Of a stretch of 64,000 bases of DNA, positions 1 through 8,333 are shown in pieces. Numbering within the stretch: the first letter of the stretch is position 1; every line of letters begins with the position of its first letter. The notes beneath the pieces were generated by a model. That model saw nothing but the letters and a program-made list of their open reading frames with translations, had not been told where the DNA came from and did no database searches. A program made the position numbers and the translations under genes. The stretch comes from Dongia_A sp044226685 (GTDB lineage Bacteria; Pseudomonadota; Alphaproteobacteria; Dongiales; Dongiaceae). The stretch is taken from contig JBGAGP010000003.1 in NCBI GenBank assembly GCA_044226685.1, forward strand, positions 1-64,000, given 5' to 3'.

Positions 1-71
1 ATGATCAGGAATCCGACCGCGAGAAGGAAAACCCAGATCAACCTGGAGAGAATCAACACCGGCGCAGTCAT
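1..71 (-). CDS. N-terminal fragment of a membrane protein (truncated by window edge)
   Basis: Reading leftward from an ATG at 71, the frame is open to the window edge and encodes 23 residues beginning MTAPVLILSRLIWVFLLAVG. The stretch is strongly hydrophobic and looks like a signal anchor or first membrane segment. The ATG overlaps the stop of the upstream GNAT-fusion gene (ATGA), so the two are probably translationally coupled. Too little is visible to assign a family. Confidence 0.55.
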   Translation of the reverse strand, partial: MTAPVLILSRLIWVFLLAVGFLI

Positions 72-1390
72 GATGGTCGTCCGCTCTGCTCTTGGCGGGA
101 GGGACGGCTGCCAGCGACATGAAGCCGCAGATTGATGGCGGCGAGCAGCGTCTCATCCGCCTCGCCGAGGCGGGTCAGGTCGAGGGCGAAGGGCGGGATA
201 GAGCGCCGGCCGAACAGGCCACCGCTTGTGCCCGCGCGCGGCAGGCCGCGCTGGAACAGGGCCTCCGCATCGCGCGGGGTCAGGCGCAGCAGGCGGCGGC
301 CCTTCGCCAGGTCGAGCTCGGCGGCGGCGATCTCCGCCCAGGCGATCGGGCCGATGCCGAAGGGCACATAGTCGAGGCCGGCGGGCGACAGGGTGAGGGA
401 CGCGCGGTAAGCGATGTCAGTGGCGAGGAAGACCAGCGCGAGAACAAGGCAGAGCACGGCAGCCGCGGTCCACAGCGGATAGACGTCGTTATAGACCGGG
501 TCGTAGCCGATCAGGACGCTCGCGATCGCCATGCCGAGGAAGGGCAGCACGCGCGTCGCCGTCTCGCCGAAGCTCAGGCGGAAGATACGCGTATCTTCCG
601 CGCGGTCGCTGCGCAGGCGGTCCCGGTCCTCCAGCGCACCGAACAGGCGGAACAACACCAGCGGCAGCCAGGAAAAGGCGAAGACGATGATGCCGGCGCC
701 GACCAGGCGTCCCTTGGTGTCGCCGGCCAGGGTCAGCACCGCGATGCCGAAGGCGCTGAAGACGAGATGATAGAGCAGCGAGACGGTATGCCGCCGCACG
801 CGGCCGCCGCCGGGCTGGGCAGTTCGGGATTGCGCGGGCTGCGAGGGTTGGGCGCCCTGCTCCGGCCCGGCCAGCGCGTCGAGCGAACGCCAGCCATAGG
901 CGACGTCGGCGACGCCCTCGTCGAGCCCCTCCGCCACCATCTGGCCGCCGAGCTTGTCGTAGAAGGGGCGATAGGCGTTGTCGGTGTAGGCCCAGAGCAC
1001 CAGCGCCGATCCGCCACGCTCCCGGAACGCCCGCGCCGCCGCCACGATCAGCAGGCGGCCGAGCCCCTTCCCCTGCGTCTCCTTGCGGCAGTGGAGCACG
1101 TAGATCTCGCAATCGAAGCCGGCGAGGCTGCCGCTGGTGATCTCGTGCGGCAGGACCGGCCCGCCGTGGAGGAAGCCCTGCATCCGTCCGGTCTCGTCCT
1201 CGGCCACCAGCACGATCTCGTCCGCGCGGGCGATGCGCTCCCGCCAGAAGGGCACGCGCTGCTCCGGCTGCTTCTTCGCCATCTGCTCCGGCGGCACCAC
1301 ATTGCCATACGCGTTCAGCCAGCCGGCATAGTGGATCTCCGCGATCTCGCGCGCGTCTTCGGGCGTCGCGGAGCGGATCGCGAAGCTCAT
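68..1390 (-). CDS. GNAT N-acetyltransferase fused to a C-terminal multi-pass membrane domain
   Basis: The protein is 440 residues. Residues 1-175 form a GNAT acetyltransferase domain that would transfer an acetyl group from acetyl-CoA; the acetyl-CoA binding motif QGKGLGR is near residue 106-112. A Pro/Gln/Ser-rich linker (about 176-200) leads to four hydrophobic segments (about 203-222, 226-250, 280-297 and 305-328), then a soluble tail of about 100 residues that resembles bacterial PH-like tails of small membrane proteins. The start at 1390 overlaps the stop of the rRNA methyltransferase gene by ATGA, and the frame remains open far upstream, but that upstream part is only a shadow of the methyltransferase. 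The GNAT assignment is firm. The substrate and the membrane part are unknown. A missed frameshift between two separate genes cannot be excluded, but I see no internal stop or obvious second start with a ribosome site. Confidence 0.75.
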   Translation of the reverse strand: MSFAIRSATPEDAREIAEIHYAGWLNAYGNVVPPEQMAKKQPEQRVPFWRERIARADEIVLVAEDETGRMQGFLHGGPVLPHEITSGSLAGFDCEIYVLHCRKETQGKGLGRLLIVAAARAFRERGGSALVLWAYTDNAYRPFYDKLGGQMVAEGLDEGVADVAYGWRSLDALAGPEQGAQPSQPAQSRTAQPGGGRVRRHTVSLLYHLVFSAFGIAVLTLAGDTKGRLVGAGIIVFAFSWLPLVLFRLFGALEDRDRLRSDRAEDTRIFRLSFGETATRVLPFLGMAIASVLIGYDPVYNDVYPLWTAAAVLCLVLALVFLATDIAYRASLTLSPAGLDYVPFGIGPIAWAEIAAAELDLAKGRRLLRLTPRDAEALFQRGLPRAGTSGGLFGRRSIPPFALDLTRLGEADETLLAAINLRLHVAGSRPSRQEQSGRPS

Positions 1391-2706
1391 GGCGCCGCCT
1401 TCTCCCGCTCGAGGACGGCGGCGAAGAAGCCGTCGGTGCCGTTGCGCGCGGGGGTGAGCGAGAGCATCGCGCCCTCCGCCGGCGGCGCGCCGCCGATCAC
1501 GTCGTGCCAGACATAGGGCAGCGGCAGCAGCTTGAATTCCGCATGTCCCGCGAGGAAATGCGCGATCTGCGCCTCGTTCTCCTCGGAGAGCAGCGAGCAG
1601 GTGGCGTAGATGAGGCGTCCGCCCGGCTTCACCAGGCGGCAGGCGCTGTCGAGGATGCGGCGCTGCAATTCGGCCAGCTCGGCAAGGTCCTGCGGCGTCA
1701 GCTTCCACTTCGCGTCGGGGTTGCGGCGCCAGGTGCCGGTGCCGGTGCACGGCGCGTCGATGAGCACGCGATCGAAAGTGCCGGCGTGGCGCTTCACCCA
1801 GGGGTCGCGCTCGCTGCTCAAGCCCTTGCGCTCGACATTGTGGATGCCGGCGCGGGTGAATCGGACTGCAGCACGATCCACACGACCCTGCAAAACATCG
1901 CAGGCGAAGATCTTGCCCTTGTTCTGCATCTGCGCCGCGATGGCGAGGGTCTTGCCGCCGGCCCCGGCGCAGAAATCGACCACGCGCATGCCGGGCTTGG
2001 CGTCGACCAGCAGGCCGACCAGCTGCGAGCCTTCGTCCTGGACCTCGATGAGGCCGTCCTTGAAGCATTTGAGCGTGGCCAGCGGCGGGCGCCCCTCGAC
2101 GCGCAGGCCCACGGGCGAGATCAGGGTCGGCTTCGCCTCGATGCCCTCGGCCTTCAGCGCGGCGATCGCCTCGGCGCGGGTCGCCTTCAAGGTGTTGGCG
2201 CGGAGATCGGTGGAGGCCTCGGCGATCGCCGCCTGCATCTCCGCCTCCAGCCGGTCGCCGAAGCGCGCGCTGAGCAGGTTCCCAAGCCATTCCGGGTATT
2301 CGTGGCGGATGAAATCCGGCTGGTCCTTGTGGTCGATCCGGCGCCCGGCGATGCGCTTCAGCCAGCGGCGTTCCATGTCGTTCAGCGGCTGCGGGCGATA
2401 GGGCCCGCCGTCGAAGGAGCCGGCGATCTTGTCGGCGCTCCAGCCGTCGAGCAGCACCAGCGATGCGATCAGCCGCGCGCGTTCGATGTCGTGCGGCGGA
2501 TGCTCGGCATGGGTGACCCACCAATCGAGCGCGGCGCGCCGGCGCAGCACCGCATAGGCGCGGTCCAGCACTTCGCGCCGATCCTTGGCGCCGATATAGC
2601 GGCGGTTGCGGAAGAAGGCCGCGGTCGCGCGGTCGGCCGGCGACTTGCCGCCGTGGATCTCATGCAGCAGCTCAATGGCGGCTTGCAAGCGCGCGCCGGG
2701 GGTCAT
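1387..2706 (-). CDS. RsmB/Fmu-type rRNA (cytosine-5) methyltransferase
   Basis: A 439-residue SAM-dependent RNA m5C methyltransferase of the Sun/Fmu/NOL1 family; the usual target of the closest family is C967 of 16S rRNA. Residues 1-120 look like the NusB-like N-terminal region. The SAM-binding motif I is VVDFCAGAGGKT (242-253). Motif IV is DAPCTGTG (317-324), with the Cys that releases product at 320. Motif VI is ATCS (368-371), with the catalytic nucleophile Cys370. Both Cys expected for this family are present. The gene is first in a leftward run with the GNAT-fusion gene (ATGA overlap). I withhold the symbol rsmB because alphaproteobacteria often carry two paralogues of this family and the exact target site cannot be read from sequence. 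Confidence 0.88.
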   Translation of the reverse strand: MTPGARLQAAIELLHEIHGGKSPADRATAAFFRNRRYIGAKDRREVLDRAYAVLRRRAALDWWVTHAEHPPHDIERARLIASLVLLDGWSADKIAGSFDGGPYRPQPLNDMERRWLKRIAGRRIDHKDQPDFIRHEYPEWLGNLLSARFGDRLEAEMQAAIAEASTDLRANTLKATRAEAIAALKAEGIEAKPTLISPVGLRVEGRPPLATLKCFKDGLIEVQDEGSQLVGLLVDAKPGMRVVDFCAGAGGKTLAIAAQMQNKGKIFACDVLQGRVDRAAVRFTRAGIHNVERKGLSSERDPWVKRHAGTFDRVLIDAPCTGTGTWRRNPDAKWKLTPQDLAELAELQRRILDSACRLVKPGGRLIYATCSLLSEENEAQIAHFLAGHAEFKLLPLPYVWHDVIGGAPPAEGAMLSLTPARNGTDGFFAAVLEREKAAP

Positions 2707-3080
2707 GGGCGCACCCTACTGGCTGTGCTCCTTCCCCCCAGCCGACGCATGTCGGCCTTCGCCGACGGGCGGGGGAAGGGTGGGATGGGGGGTGTTGCAG
2801 CGCCTGGTCCATCCATAGAGAACCATTGCTGGCATCGCCTCCGGCGATGCGCGCTCCCAGAGCGCGCTACCCCCCACCCAGCTCCGGCTAAGCTCGCTCT
2901 GCTCGCTAAGCCTACGCATCCCTCCCCCGCAAGGGGGGAGGAGAAGTTTGGGGTAAAACCGCCACCCCCGGCGCTGGGCCGGGGGTTTGCGGAGTCGCAG
3001 TTCGATTGTTTCGCCGGGTCTGGCCGCATTCCTGCGGCGGGGCGATGCGGGCTGATATGTGCGCGCGCGTCCCGCATCCG
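2707..3080. other. Non-coding spacer with palindromic G/C-tract repeats
   Basis: No convincing gene lies in these 374 bases. The spacer contains G-rich and C-rich tracts arranged as hairpins: a CCTCCCCC-gcaa-GGGGGGAGG element at 2921-2941, a separate G/C hairpin at 2965-2985 (listed as a terminator) and a C6/G-run pair around 2736-2790. Such tracts flanked by gcatccctcccccgc are typical of dispersed intergenic repeats in alphaproteobacteria (established pattern; copy number not tested here). Several short reading frames cross the spacer on both strands, but none has a ribosome site or recognisable domain. Confidence 0.6.
2965..2985 (-). terminator. Hairpin, candidate guaB terminator
   Basis: A perfect 8-bp stem CCCCCGGC/GCCGGGGG with a 5-base loop lies about 95 bases downstream of the guaB stop. 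Read on the minus strand it is followed within a few bases by GGTTTTA, a short U-tract. This fits a weak intrinsic terminator; its distance from the stop makes it uncertain. Confidence 0.4.
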
Positions 3081-4544
3081 TCACATGTTCTGCCGGTAGT
3101 TCGGCGCTTCGCGGGTGATCTGCACGTCGTGGACGTGGCTTTCCTGCAGGCCGGCATTGGTGATGCGGACGAAGCGGCACTTGGTCTGCATGTCGGGCAC
3201 GGTGGCGTTGCCGGTATAGCCCATGGCCGAGCGCAGGCCGCCGACCAGCTGGTAGATGACAGTGCCGGCCGGGCCCTTATAGGGCACGCGGCCCTCGATG
3301 CCTTCCGGCACCAGCTTCAGATTGTCGGAGACTTCTTCCTGGAAATAGCGGTCGGCCGAGCCGCGCGCCATGGCGCCGAGCGAGCCCATGCCGCGATAGG
3401 ATTTGTAGGAGCGGCCGTTATAGAGGAACACCTCGCCCGGGCTCTCGTCGGTGCCGGCGAGCAAGGACCCGACCATCACACAATCGGCGCCGGCGGCGAT
3501 CGCCTTGGCGAAATCGCCGGAATACTTGATGCCGCCATCGGCGATGACCGGCACATTCGCGCGGTGCGCGGCCTCGACCGCATCGACCACGGCCGTCAAT
3601 TGCGGCACGCCGACGCCGGCGACCACGCGCGTGGTGCAGATGGATCCCGGGCCGATGCCGACCTTCACCGCGTCGGCGCCCGCGTCGATCAGCGCCTGGG
3701 CGCCGTCGCGGGTGGCGATGTTGCCCGCCACCACCTGGCAATCATTGGAGAGCCGCTTGACCGCGTCGACCGCGGCGATGACGCCCTTGGAGTGGCCATG
3801 CGCGGTGTCGATGACGATGACGTCGACGCCGGCCTCGAGCAGCGCCTCGGCGCGCTTCAGGCCATCGGCGCCGACGCCGGTCGCGGCGGCGACGCGCAGG
3901 CGGCCGTTCTCGTCCTTGCAGGCATGCGGGAAGGCCTGGGCCTTTTCCATGTCCTTGACGGTGATGAGGCCGATGCAGCGATAGGCGTCGTCCACCACCA
4001 GCAGCTTCTCGATGCGGTACTGGTGCAGCAGGCGCCGCGCCTCGTCATGGCCGATGCCGGGCGTCGCCGTCACCAGCTTGTCCTTGGTCATCAGGCTGGC
4101 GACCTTCTCACGCATGTCGTTGGCGAAACGCACGTCGCGGTTGGTCAGGATGCCGACCAGCTTGCCGTTGCCCTTCTCCACCACCGGGATGCCGGAGATC
4201 TCGTGCCGCTTCATCAGATCGAGCGCGTCGGCCAGGCTCGCCTCCGGGTTGATGGTGAGCGGGTTCACCACCATGCCGCTTTCGAAGCGCTTGACCTTGC
4301 GCACTTCCTCGGCCTGGCGGGCGATGTCGAGGTTCTTGTGGATGACCCCCATGCCGCCATGCTGGGCCATGCAGATCGCCATGCGCGCCTCGGTCACCGT
4401 GTCCATGGCGGAGGACATCAGCGGAATGTTGAGGTCGATGCGCTTGGTCAGCCGCGAGCGGGTATCCGCCTGGGCGGGTAGCACCGAGGAGGCGCCGGGC
4501 TCCAGGAGCACGTCGTCGAAGGTGAAAGCGTCGCGGATTTGCAT
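3081..4544 (-). CDS. guaB: Inosine-5'-monophosphate dehydrogenase
   Basis: IMP dehydrogenase oxidises IMP to XMP with NAD+, the committed step of guanine nucleotide synthesis, in the cytosol. The protein is 487 residues, the usual bacterial length. The N-terminal barrel part begins RDAFTFDDVLLEPG. Two CBS domains occupy about 94-200. The catalytic loop GIGPGSICTT (297-306) carries the nucleophile Cys303, and DGGIKYSGD (337-345) binds the IMP phosphate. The mobile flap has MARGSADRY at 392-400. I chose the ATG at 4544 because the family starts a few residues before the LTFDDVLL-type motif and because CGAGG lies 5 bases upstream. The open frame extends 94 codons further (to 4826), but that extension has no similarity to the family. 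Confidence 0.95.
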   Translation of the reverse strand: MQIRDAFTFDDVLLEPGASSVLPAQADTRSRLTKRIDLNIPLMSSAMDTVTEARMAICMAQHGGMGVIHKNLDIARQAEEVRKVKRFESGMVVNPLTINPEASLADALDLMKRHEISGIPVVEKGNGKLVGILTNRDVRFANDMREKVASLMTKDKLVTATPGIGHDEARRLLHQYRIEKLLVVDDAYRCIGLITVKDMEKAQAFPHACKDENGRLRVAAATGVGADGLKRAEALLEAGVDVIVIDTAHGHSKGVIAAVDAVKRLSNDCQVVAGNIATRDGAQALIDAGADAVKVGIGPGSICTTRVVAGVGVPQLTAVVDAVEAAHRANVPVIADGGIKYSGDFAKAIAAGADCVMVGSLLAGTDESPGEVFLYNGRSYKSYRGMGSLGAMARGSADRYFQEEVSDNLKLVPEGIEGRVPYKGPAGTVIYQLVGGLRSAMGYTGNATVPDMQTKCRFVRITNAGLQESHVHDVQITREAPNYRQNM

Positions 4545-4930
4545 GCCAACCTCGGTCTGTCGGGGCGGCCCCATGAAAGGTGGGAGGGCCGGGCTGAGTT
4601 GGCGCGCCATCATACACAGGACTTCCCTCGTAACAAGGTGATTCGGGGCAAAATCGCGCGGGGGCGATATGCGCCGGGCGCACTGGACAGAGGGCCGGAA
4701 AAGCCCGATTGAGGGGCGTTTGCGCGGGGTCGAAAAGCGCGGATTTCCGAGGGGAATCAGGGCACCGACTGTGCCAGTCCCCCGCTCGTCACCCCGGCCT
4801 CGAGCCGTGGCCCATCGTTCAGCCACTGGGATCCAGGATTGTCCGCGCCGCTCTTGCGGCGGGCAAATGGATCCCGGGTCAAACCCGGGATGACGGTTCG
4901 CGAAGCGGCGACGCGGTGCGAGCGCCCGCT
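4545..4930. other. Non-coding spacer with dispersed-type palindrome
   Basis: These 386 bases upstream of guaB hold its promoter and leader but no gene I can support. At 4871-4891 lies a perfect 9-bp inverted repeat ATCCCGGGT-caa-ACCCGGGAT, preceded at 4829-4837 by tgggatcca, a partial related sequence. This tggatcccgggtcaaacccgg type of element is common between genes in alphaproteobacterial genomes. It lies 40 bases past the rlmE stop, so it may also act as an RNA 3'-end hairpin. Confidence 0.55.
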
Positions 4931-5683
4931 CTAGCCCCTGAACCCCAGCGCCACGACGTAGATTTCTGCCGAATCGCTGCGGCTTGCCGGCGGCTTCACG
5001 TGCTTCACCTCGGTGAAGTCGCGTTTCAGCAGCTTCAGCAGCTCGCCCGTCGCCCCGCCCTGCAGCACCTTGGCGACGAAGGCGCCATGCGGCTTCAGCA
5101 CGTCCTTGGCGAAATCGTAGGCCGCCTCGGCCAGCGCCATGATCTTCAGATGATCGGTCTGGGCATGGCCGGTGGAGGACGCCGCCATGTCGCTCAGCAC
5201 CAGGTCCGCCGCGCCACCCAGCCGTTTCTTCAATTCGTCCGGCGCCTCTTCGGCCATGAAATCCATCTGGATCAGGTCGGCGCCGGGAATGGGGTCGATG
5301 GGCAGCAGGTCGATGCCGACCACATGCCCCTTCTCGCCGGTCCGGTCGACCGCCACCTGGGTCCAGCCGCCGGGCGCCGCTCCGAGATCGACCACCTTGC
5401 CGCCTGGCTTCAGCAGGTGGAACTTGTCGTCCATCTGCAGCAGCTTGAAGGCGGCGCGGGACCGATAGCCCTGCTTCTTCGCCTCATGCACATAGGGGTC
5501 GTTCAGCTGCCGCTCCAGCCAGCGGGTCGAGGAGACGCTGCGCTTGCCGGCGGTCTTCACCCGCACGGTGAGGCCGCGGCCGCTCGGGTTGGAGCCGGCG
5601 CGGTCGCGCGCCCCGCCCCGCCCGCCGGCCCCGCCGCCGCGCTGCCCCCCGCCGCGCTGCCCGCCGCCGCGACCGCCGCTCAT
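4931..5683 (-). CDS. rlmE: 23S rRNA 2'-O-methyltransferase RlmE (FtsJ/RrmJ)
   Basis: A 250-residue SAM-dependent methyltransferase that 2'-O-methylates U2552 of 23S rRNA in the A-loop, a late 50S assembly step. Motif I is VVDLGAAPGGW (97-107). The K-D-K-E catalytic set is visible as Lys80 (AFKLLQ), Asp165 (VLSDMA), Lys205 (VAKVLQG) and Glu240 (SAEIY). Compared with the E. coli protein (about 209 residues) there is an N-terminal extension of about 40 residues made largely of Gly and Arg (GGRGGGQRGG repeats), resembling an RGG-type RNA-binding tail. The start overlaps the ppx/gppA stop by ATGA, so it is coupled to the upstream gene. Confidence 0.92.
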   Translation of the reverse strand: MSGGRGGGQRGGGQRGGGAGGRGGARDRAGSNPSGRGLTVRVKTAGKRSVSSTRWLERQLNDPYVHEAKKQGYRSRAAFKLLQMDDKFHLLKPGGKVVDLGAAPGGWTQVAVDRTGEKGHVVGIDLLPIDPIPGADLIQMDFMAEEAPDELKKRLGGAADLVLSDMAASSTGHAQTDHLKIMALAEAAYDFAKDVLKPHGAFVAKVLQGGATGELLKLLKRDFTEVKHVKPPASRSDSAEIYVVALGFRG

Positions 5684-6741
5684 GCCCCGTTCCCCCGGTG
5701 ATAGACCGCGTCGGGCGCGGTGCCGGTCATCAGGCTCATCAGGATGCCCTCGCGCACGCCGCGATCGGCGACGCGCAGACGGCCGATCGGCCATTGCCGG
5801 CAGATGGCGGAGAGAATGGCGCAGCCGGCGACCACAAGGTCGGACCGCTCGGTGCCGATGCAGGGATTGGCCGAGCGCTCGACGCAGGTCTGCGACGCCA
5901 GCTTGCGGCTGATGCGCTCGACATCGCCGAAGTCGAGGAAAGAGCCGTCGACCACCGAGCGGTCGTAGCGCGGCAGGTCCATGCGGATGCCGGCCAGGGT
6001 GGTGACGGTGCCGGACGTGCCGAGCAACTGCACCTGGCTCTTGGCGATCAGGCGATGGGCGCCGATGGCCTGGGCGAAGGGCGCCAGCCTGTCCTGCACC
6101 TCGGCCACCATCCGCTCGTAGTAGATCGACGGATCCTCGCCCTCCGCCGCCTCGGCGCCGTAATGCTCGGACAGGGTGACGACGCCGAGCGGCATGGAAT
6201 GCCAGGCGATGATGCGCGGATGATGGCCGGGCTCGAGCTGGATCCACCCCAGCTCGGTCGAGCCGCCGCCGATGTCGAAGACGATGGCGAAGGGCGAGTT
6301 GCGGTCGAGCAGCGGCATGCAGCCGGAAAAGGCGAGCTTCGCCTCCTCCGCGGTGGTGATGATCTCGAGCTCGATACCGGCCTCGGCCCGGCTGCGCTCG
6401 AGGAATCCGAGGCCGTTGGCGGCGCGGCGGCAGGCCTCGGTCGCCACCGAGCGCATGAGGGACACGCCGCGGCGCTGCATCTTGGCGGCGCAGACCTTGA
6501 GGGCTTCGATGGTGCGGTCCATGGCGGCGGGCGCCAGTTCGCCAGTCTGCGACACGCCCTCGCCCAGGCGGACGATGCGCGAAAAGGCATCGATGACCTG
6601 GAACCCGTTGGCACCCTGCCGCGCGATCAGCAGGCGGCAATTGTTGGTTCCCAGATCAAGGGCCGCCATGACTTGCCCGGGCCTGGCGGCGCGCGCCCTG
6701 GCGCGTGCCTCAGCCCCGTCGGCGGGGGTTCGATCCAGCAC
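5680..6741 (-). CDS. Ppx/GppA-family phosphatase (exopolyphosphatase / pppGpp phosphohydrolase)
   Basis: A 353-residue member of the actin-like ASKHA phosphatases that hydrolyse polyphosphate or pppGpp. Visible family motifs are the first phosphate-binding loop ALDLGTNNCRLL (27-38), SVATEACRRA with the catalytic Glu, and the second phosphate loop FDIGGGSTEL. The single-domain length is that of the short alphaproteobacterial Ppx/GppA proteins, which lack the C-terminal HD region of E. coli Ppx. I chose the GTG at 6741: AAGGAG lies exactly 5 bases upstream, whereas the internal ATG (6669) would start right on the ALDLGTNN motif without a ribosome site, and the longest frame (6861) has none either. 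It is followed by rlmE with an ATGA overlap. Whether polyphosphate or pppGpp is the substrate cannot be told from sequence. Confidence 0.9.
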   Translation of the reverse strand: MLDRTPADGAEARARARAARPGQVMAALDLGTNNCRLLIARQGANGFQVIDAFSRIVRLGEGVSQTGELAPAAMDRTIEALKVCAAKMQRRGVSLMRSVATEACRRAANGLGFLERSRAEAGIELEIITTAEEAKLAFSGCMPLLDRNSPFAIVFDIGGGSTELGWIQLEPGHHPRIIAWHSMPLGVVTLSEHYGAEAAEGEDPSIYYERMVAEVQDRLAPFAQAIGAHRLIAKSQVQLLGTSGTVTTLAGIRMDLPRYDRSVVDGSFLDFGDVERISRKLASQTCVERSANPCIGTERSDLVVAGCAILSAICRQWPIGRLRVADRGVREGILMSLMTGTAPDAVYHRGNGA

Positions 6742-6746
6742 TCTAG

Positions 6747-6752
6747 CTCCTT
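6747..6752 (-). promoter_or_regulatory. Ribosome binding site that fixes the ppx/gppA GTG start
   Basis: AAGGAG on the minus strand lies 5 bases before the GTG at 6741. It is the only strong Shine-Dalgarno sequence near the beginning of the frame and decides the start codon. Confidence 0.7.
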
Positions 6753-6883
6753 GTCCGTCGCGCCAAGCCTTTGATCGGGACCAAAAATCCTGAACCAAGG
6801 GCAATCGCGCCGGCACTTCGGGAACAAGTCTACAGGGAGAAGGCGGCAAAGTTAAGTCCACCGCCGTCCGGGAGTTTCGGCCC

Positions 6884-8326
6884 TCAGGGTGTCTCGGAGG
6901 GACGTTGGTCCGAGGCCAGGTCGGGCCGCGCGATGCGGCCGATTTCGACGGCGCTGAGAACCGCCCGCTTGGGGTCGAGGTCGAGTTCGGCCGCCGTGAC
7001 GCCTTCGGGCAGCACCAAGGTGACCTGCGCGCCGTCCCGCGTCAGCTCGAGATCGACGGCGCGACCGGGAACGAAGGCCCCGGAATTGTCCGCCAGCGCG
7101 ATCGCGAGATCGGCGGAGCCCTTCTTCATCTGCGCCGTCACACGCAGGCAGGGCAGCATCTCCGCCGGCAAGTCTGGCATGGCCAGCTTGTGCAGCGGCG
7201 CGGGGACCGGCGCGAAGTCCATGCAGCCTTCGGCGCGCGCGCGGTTGCGCGCGACCAGGGCGGTGACGATGGGCGAGTCCCAGTCTAGCGCACCCCGCTC
7301 GATGCGCGGCAGCAGCGAGCGCTCGACCGAGTTGACGATGATCCGATCGGCGATCGCGATGGCGGATGTGTCGAGCTCTCCTTTGAAGCTATAGCCAAGC
7401 TCCAGCAACCCGGGAAACACGGCCTGCAGGTCCCGCAGCAGCACGCCGTAGAAGGAATCGCGGATCAGCAGGGTGCGATAGGCCTGCGGCCCGGCATTGA
7501 GGCCGGCCAGTGCATTGCGCCAGGTGAGCTCGGGTCGCGGCGCCGGCTCCGTCTGCTGCAAGAGCAGCATGCGGGACAGATCCGTCTGCTGTTGCAGCAT
7601 CGCTGACGACGCCGTCGGCGGAGGGATGGCGGCACCGGGCAGAACGGCCGCAAGCAATTGGCGCAGCGCCGTCGCGGCGCCCATCGGCGTCCAGTGGGTG
7701 TCGGTGGCGTAGTAGAGCCGGCGGCCGGGATCCTGGGCCTTCGCCGCCAGGATCGGCGGCGCATGGTCGATGAGGCGCGGGGCATGGTCGCGCATCATTG
7801 CCCGCAGCAGCGGGCCATCGTGTGGCTGGCAACGCCAATAGCCGCGCATCGTCTGGTTCAGCATCTCCGGATAGATGGTCGACTTGTCGGGCGAGACGGA
7901 GACGATCATGTCGATGCCGGCAGCCCGCGTCAGGTCGATCAGGGTCTCCAGCTGCGTCAGGTCGCGTGCGGCGCGGCCCGCATCCAGGCAGGCGCCCTGG
8001 GGGAAATCCGCGCGGTAGAACAGCCAGCCCGCCTCGCCGGAGACCACTTGCTCGGTATCGACGAAACCCACCAACCGGTAGCCGATCCAGCTGCGCAGAC
8101 GGATCGCCTCCTTCATCGCCACCGAGCGATGCAGCACGGCATTGCCGAACTCGTCCAGCTTGCCGCGCTTCTTCAGAACCTGGCCGATGCGCGGGAACTC
8201 CGGGTGATCGGAGCCGCCATAGATATCGGTCACGCCGAAGACCGCCAGCGACAGCACCGGGGCCACAAGGAAGATGGCGAAGACCGCGATCTTGATCCGG
8301 GTGAGGATGAGTGGGGCGTTCCGCAT
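6884..8326 (-). CDS. AlgJ/AlgX-like SGNH O-acetyltransferase for exported polysaccharide
   Basis: A 480-residue protein with an N-terminal membrane anchor (about 8-32) and a periplasmic SGNH-hydrolase-like domain of the AlgX/AlgJ family. Candidate catalytic residues are Asp209 and His211 in YATDTHWTPMG and Ser291 in LLIRDSFYG, the D-x-H plus distant Ser arrangement of the family; SVSPDKSTIYP is another family-typical stretch. Members pass acetyl groups, supplied by the neighbouring MBOAT protein, onto an exopolysaccharide in the periplasm. The start at 8326 lies 7 bases after the AlgI-like stop. No polymerase or export genes lie nearby, so the acetylated polymer is unknown. Confidence 0.8.
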   Translation of the reverse strand: MRNAPLILTRIKIAVFAIFLVAPVLSLAVFGVTDIYGGSDHPEFPRIGQVLKKRGKLDEFGNAVLHRSVAMKEAIRLRSWIGYRLVGFVDTEQVVSGEAGWLFYRADFPQGACLDAGRAARDLTQLETLIDLTRAAGIDMIVSVSPDKSTIYPEMLNQTMRGYWRCQPHDGPLLRAMMRDHAPRLIDHAPPILAAKAQDPGRRLYYATDTHWTPMGAATALRQLLAAVLPGAAIPPPTASSAMLQQQTDLSRMLLLQQTEPAPRPELTWRNALAGLNAGPQAYRTLLIRDSFYGVLLRDLQAVFPGLLELGYSFKGELDTSAIAIADRIIVNSVERSLLPRIERGALDWDSPIVTALVARNRARAEGCMDFAPVPAPLHKLAMPDLPAEMLPCLRVTAQMKKGSADLAIALADNSGAFVPGRAVDLELTRDGAQVTLVLPEGVTAAELDLDPKRAVLSAVEIGRIARPDLASDQRPSETP

Positions 8327-8333
8327 GGCGCCG

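Noticed and set aside
68..2524. An 818-codon leftward frame running through both the methyltransferase and GNAT-fusion regions
   Set aside because: Only the part from 1390 to 68 has protein-like sequence. The upstream half is an Arg-rich shadow of the methyltransferase gene in another frame.
3006..4481. A 491-codon rightward frame opposite guaB
   Set aside because: guaB is unambiguous on the minus strand, and the antisense product has shadow-like composition.
4545..4826. 94-codon N-terminal extension of guaB
   Set aside because: IMP dehydrogenase starts near the TFDDVLL motif and a ribosome site precedes 4544. The extension has no family similarity and overlaps a repeat-like spacer.
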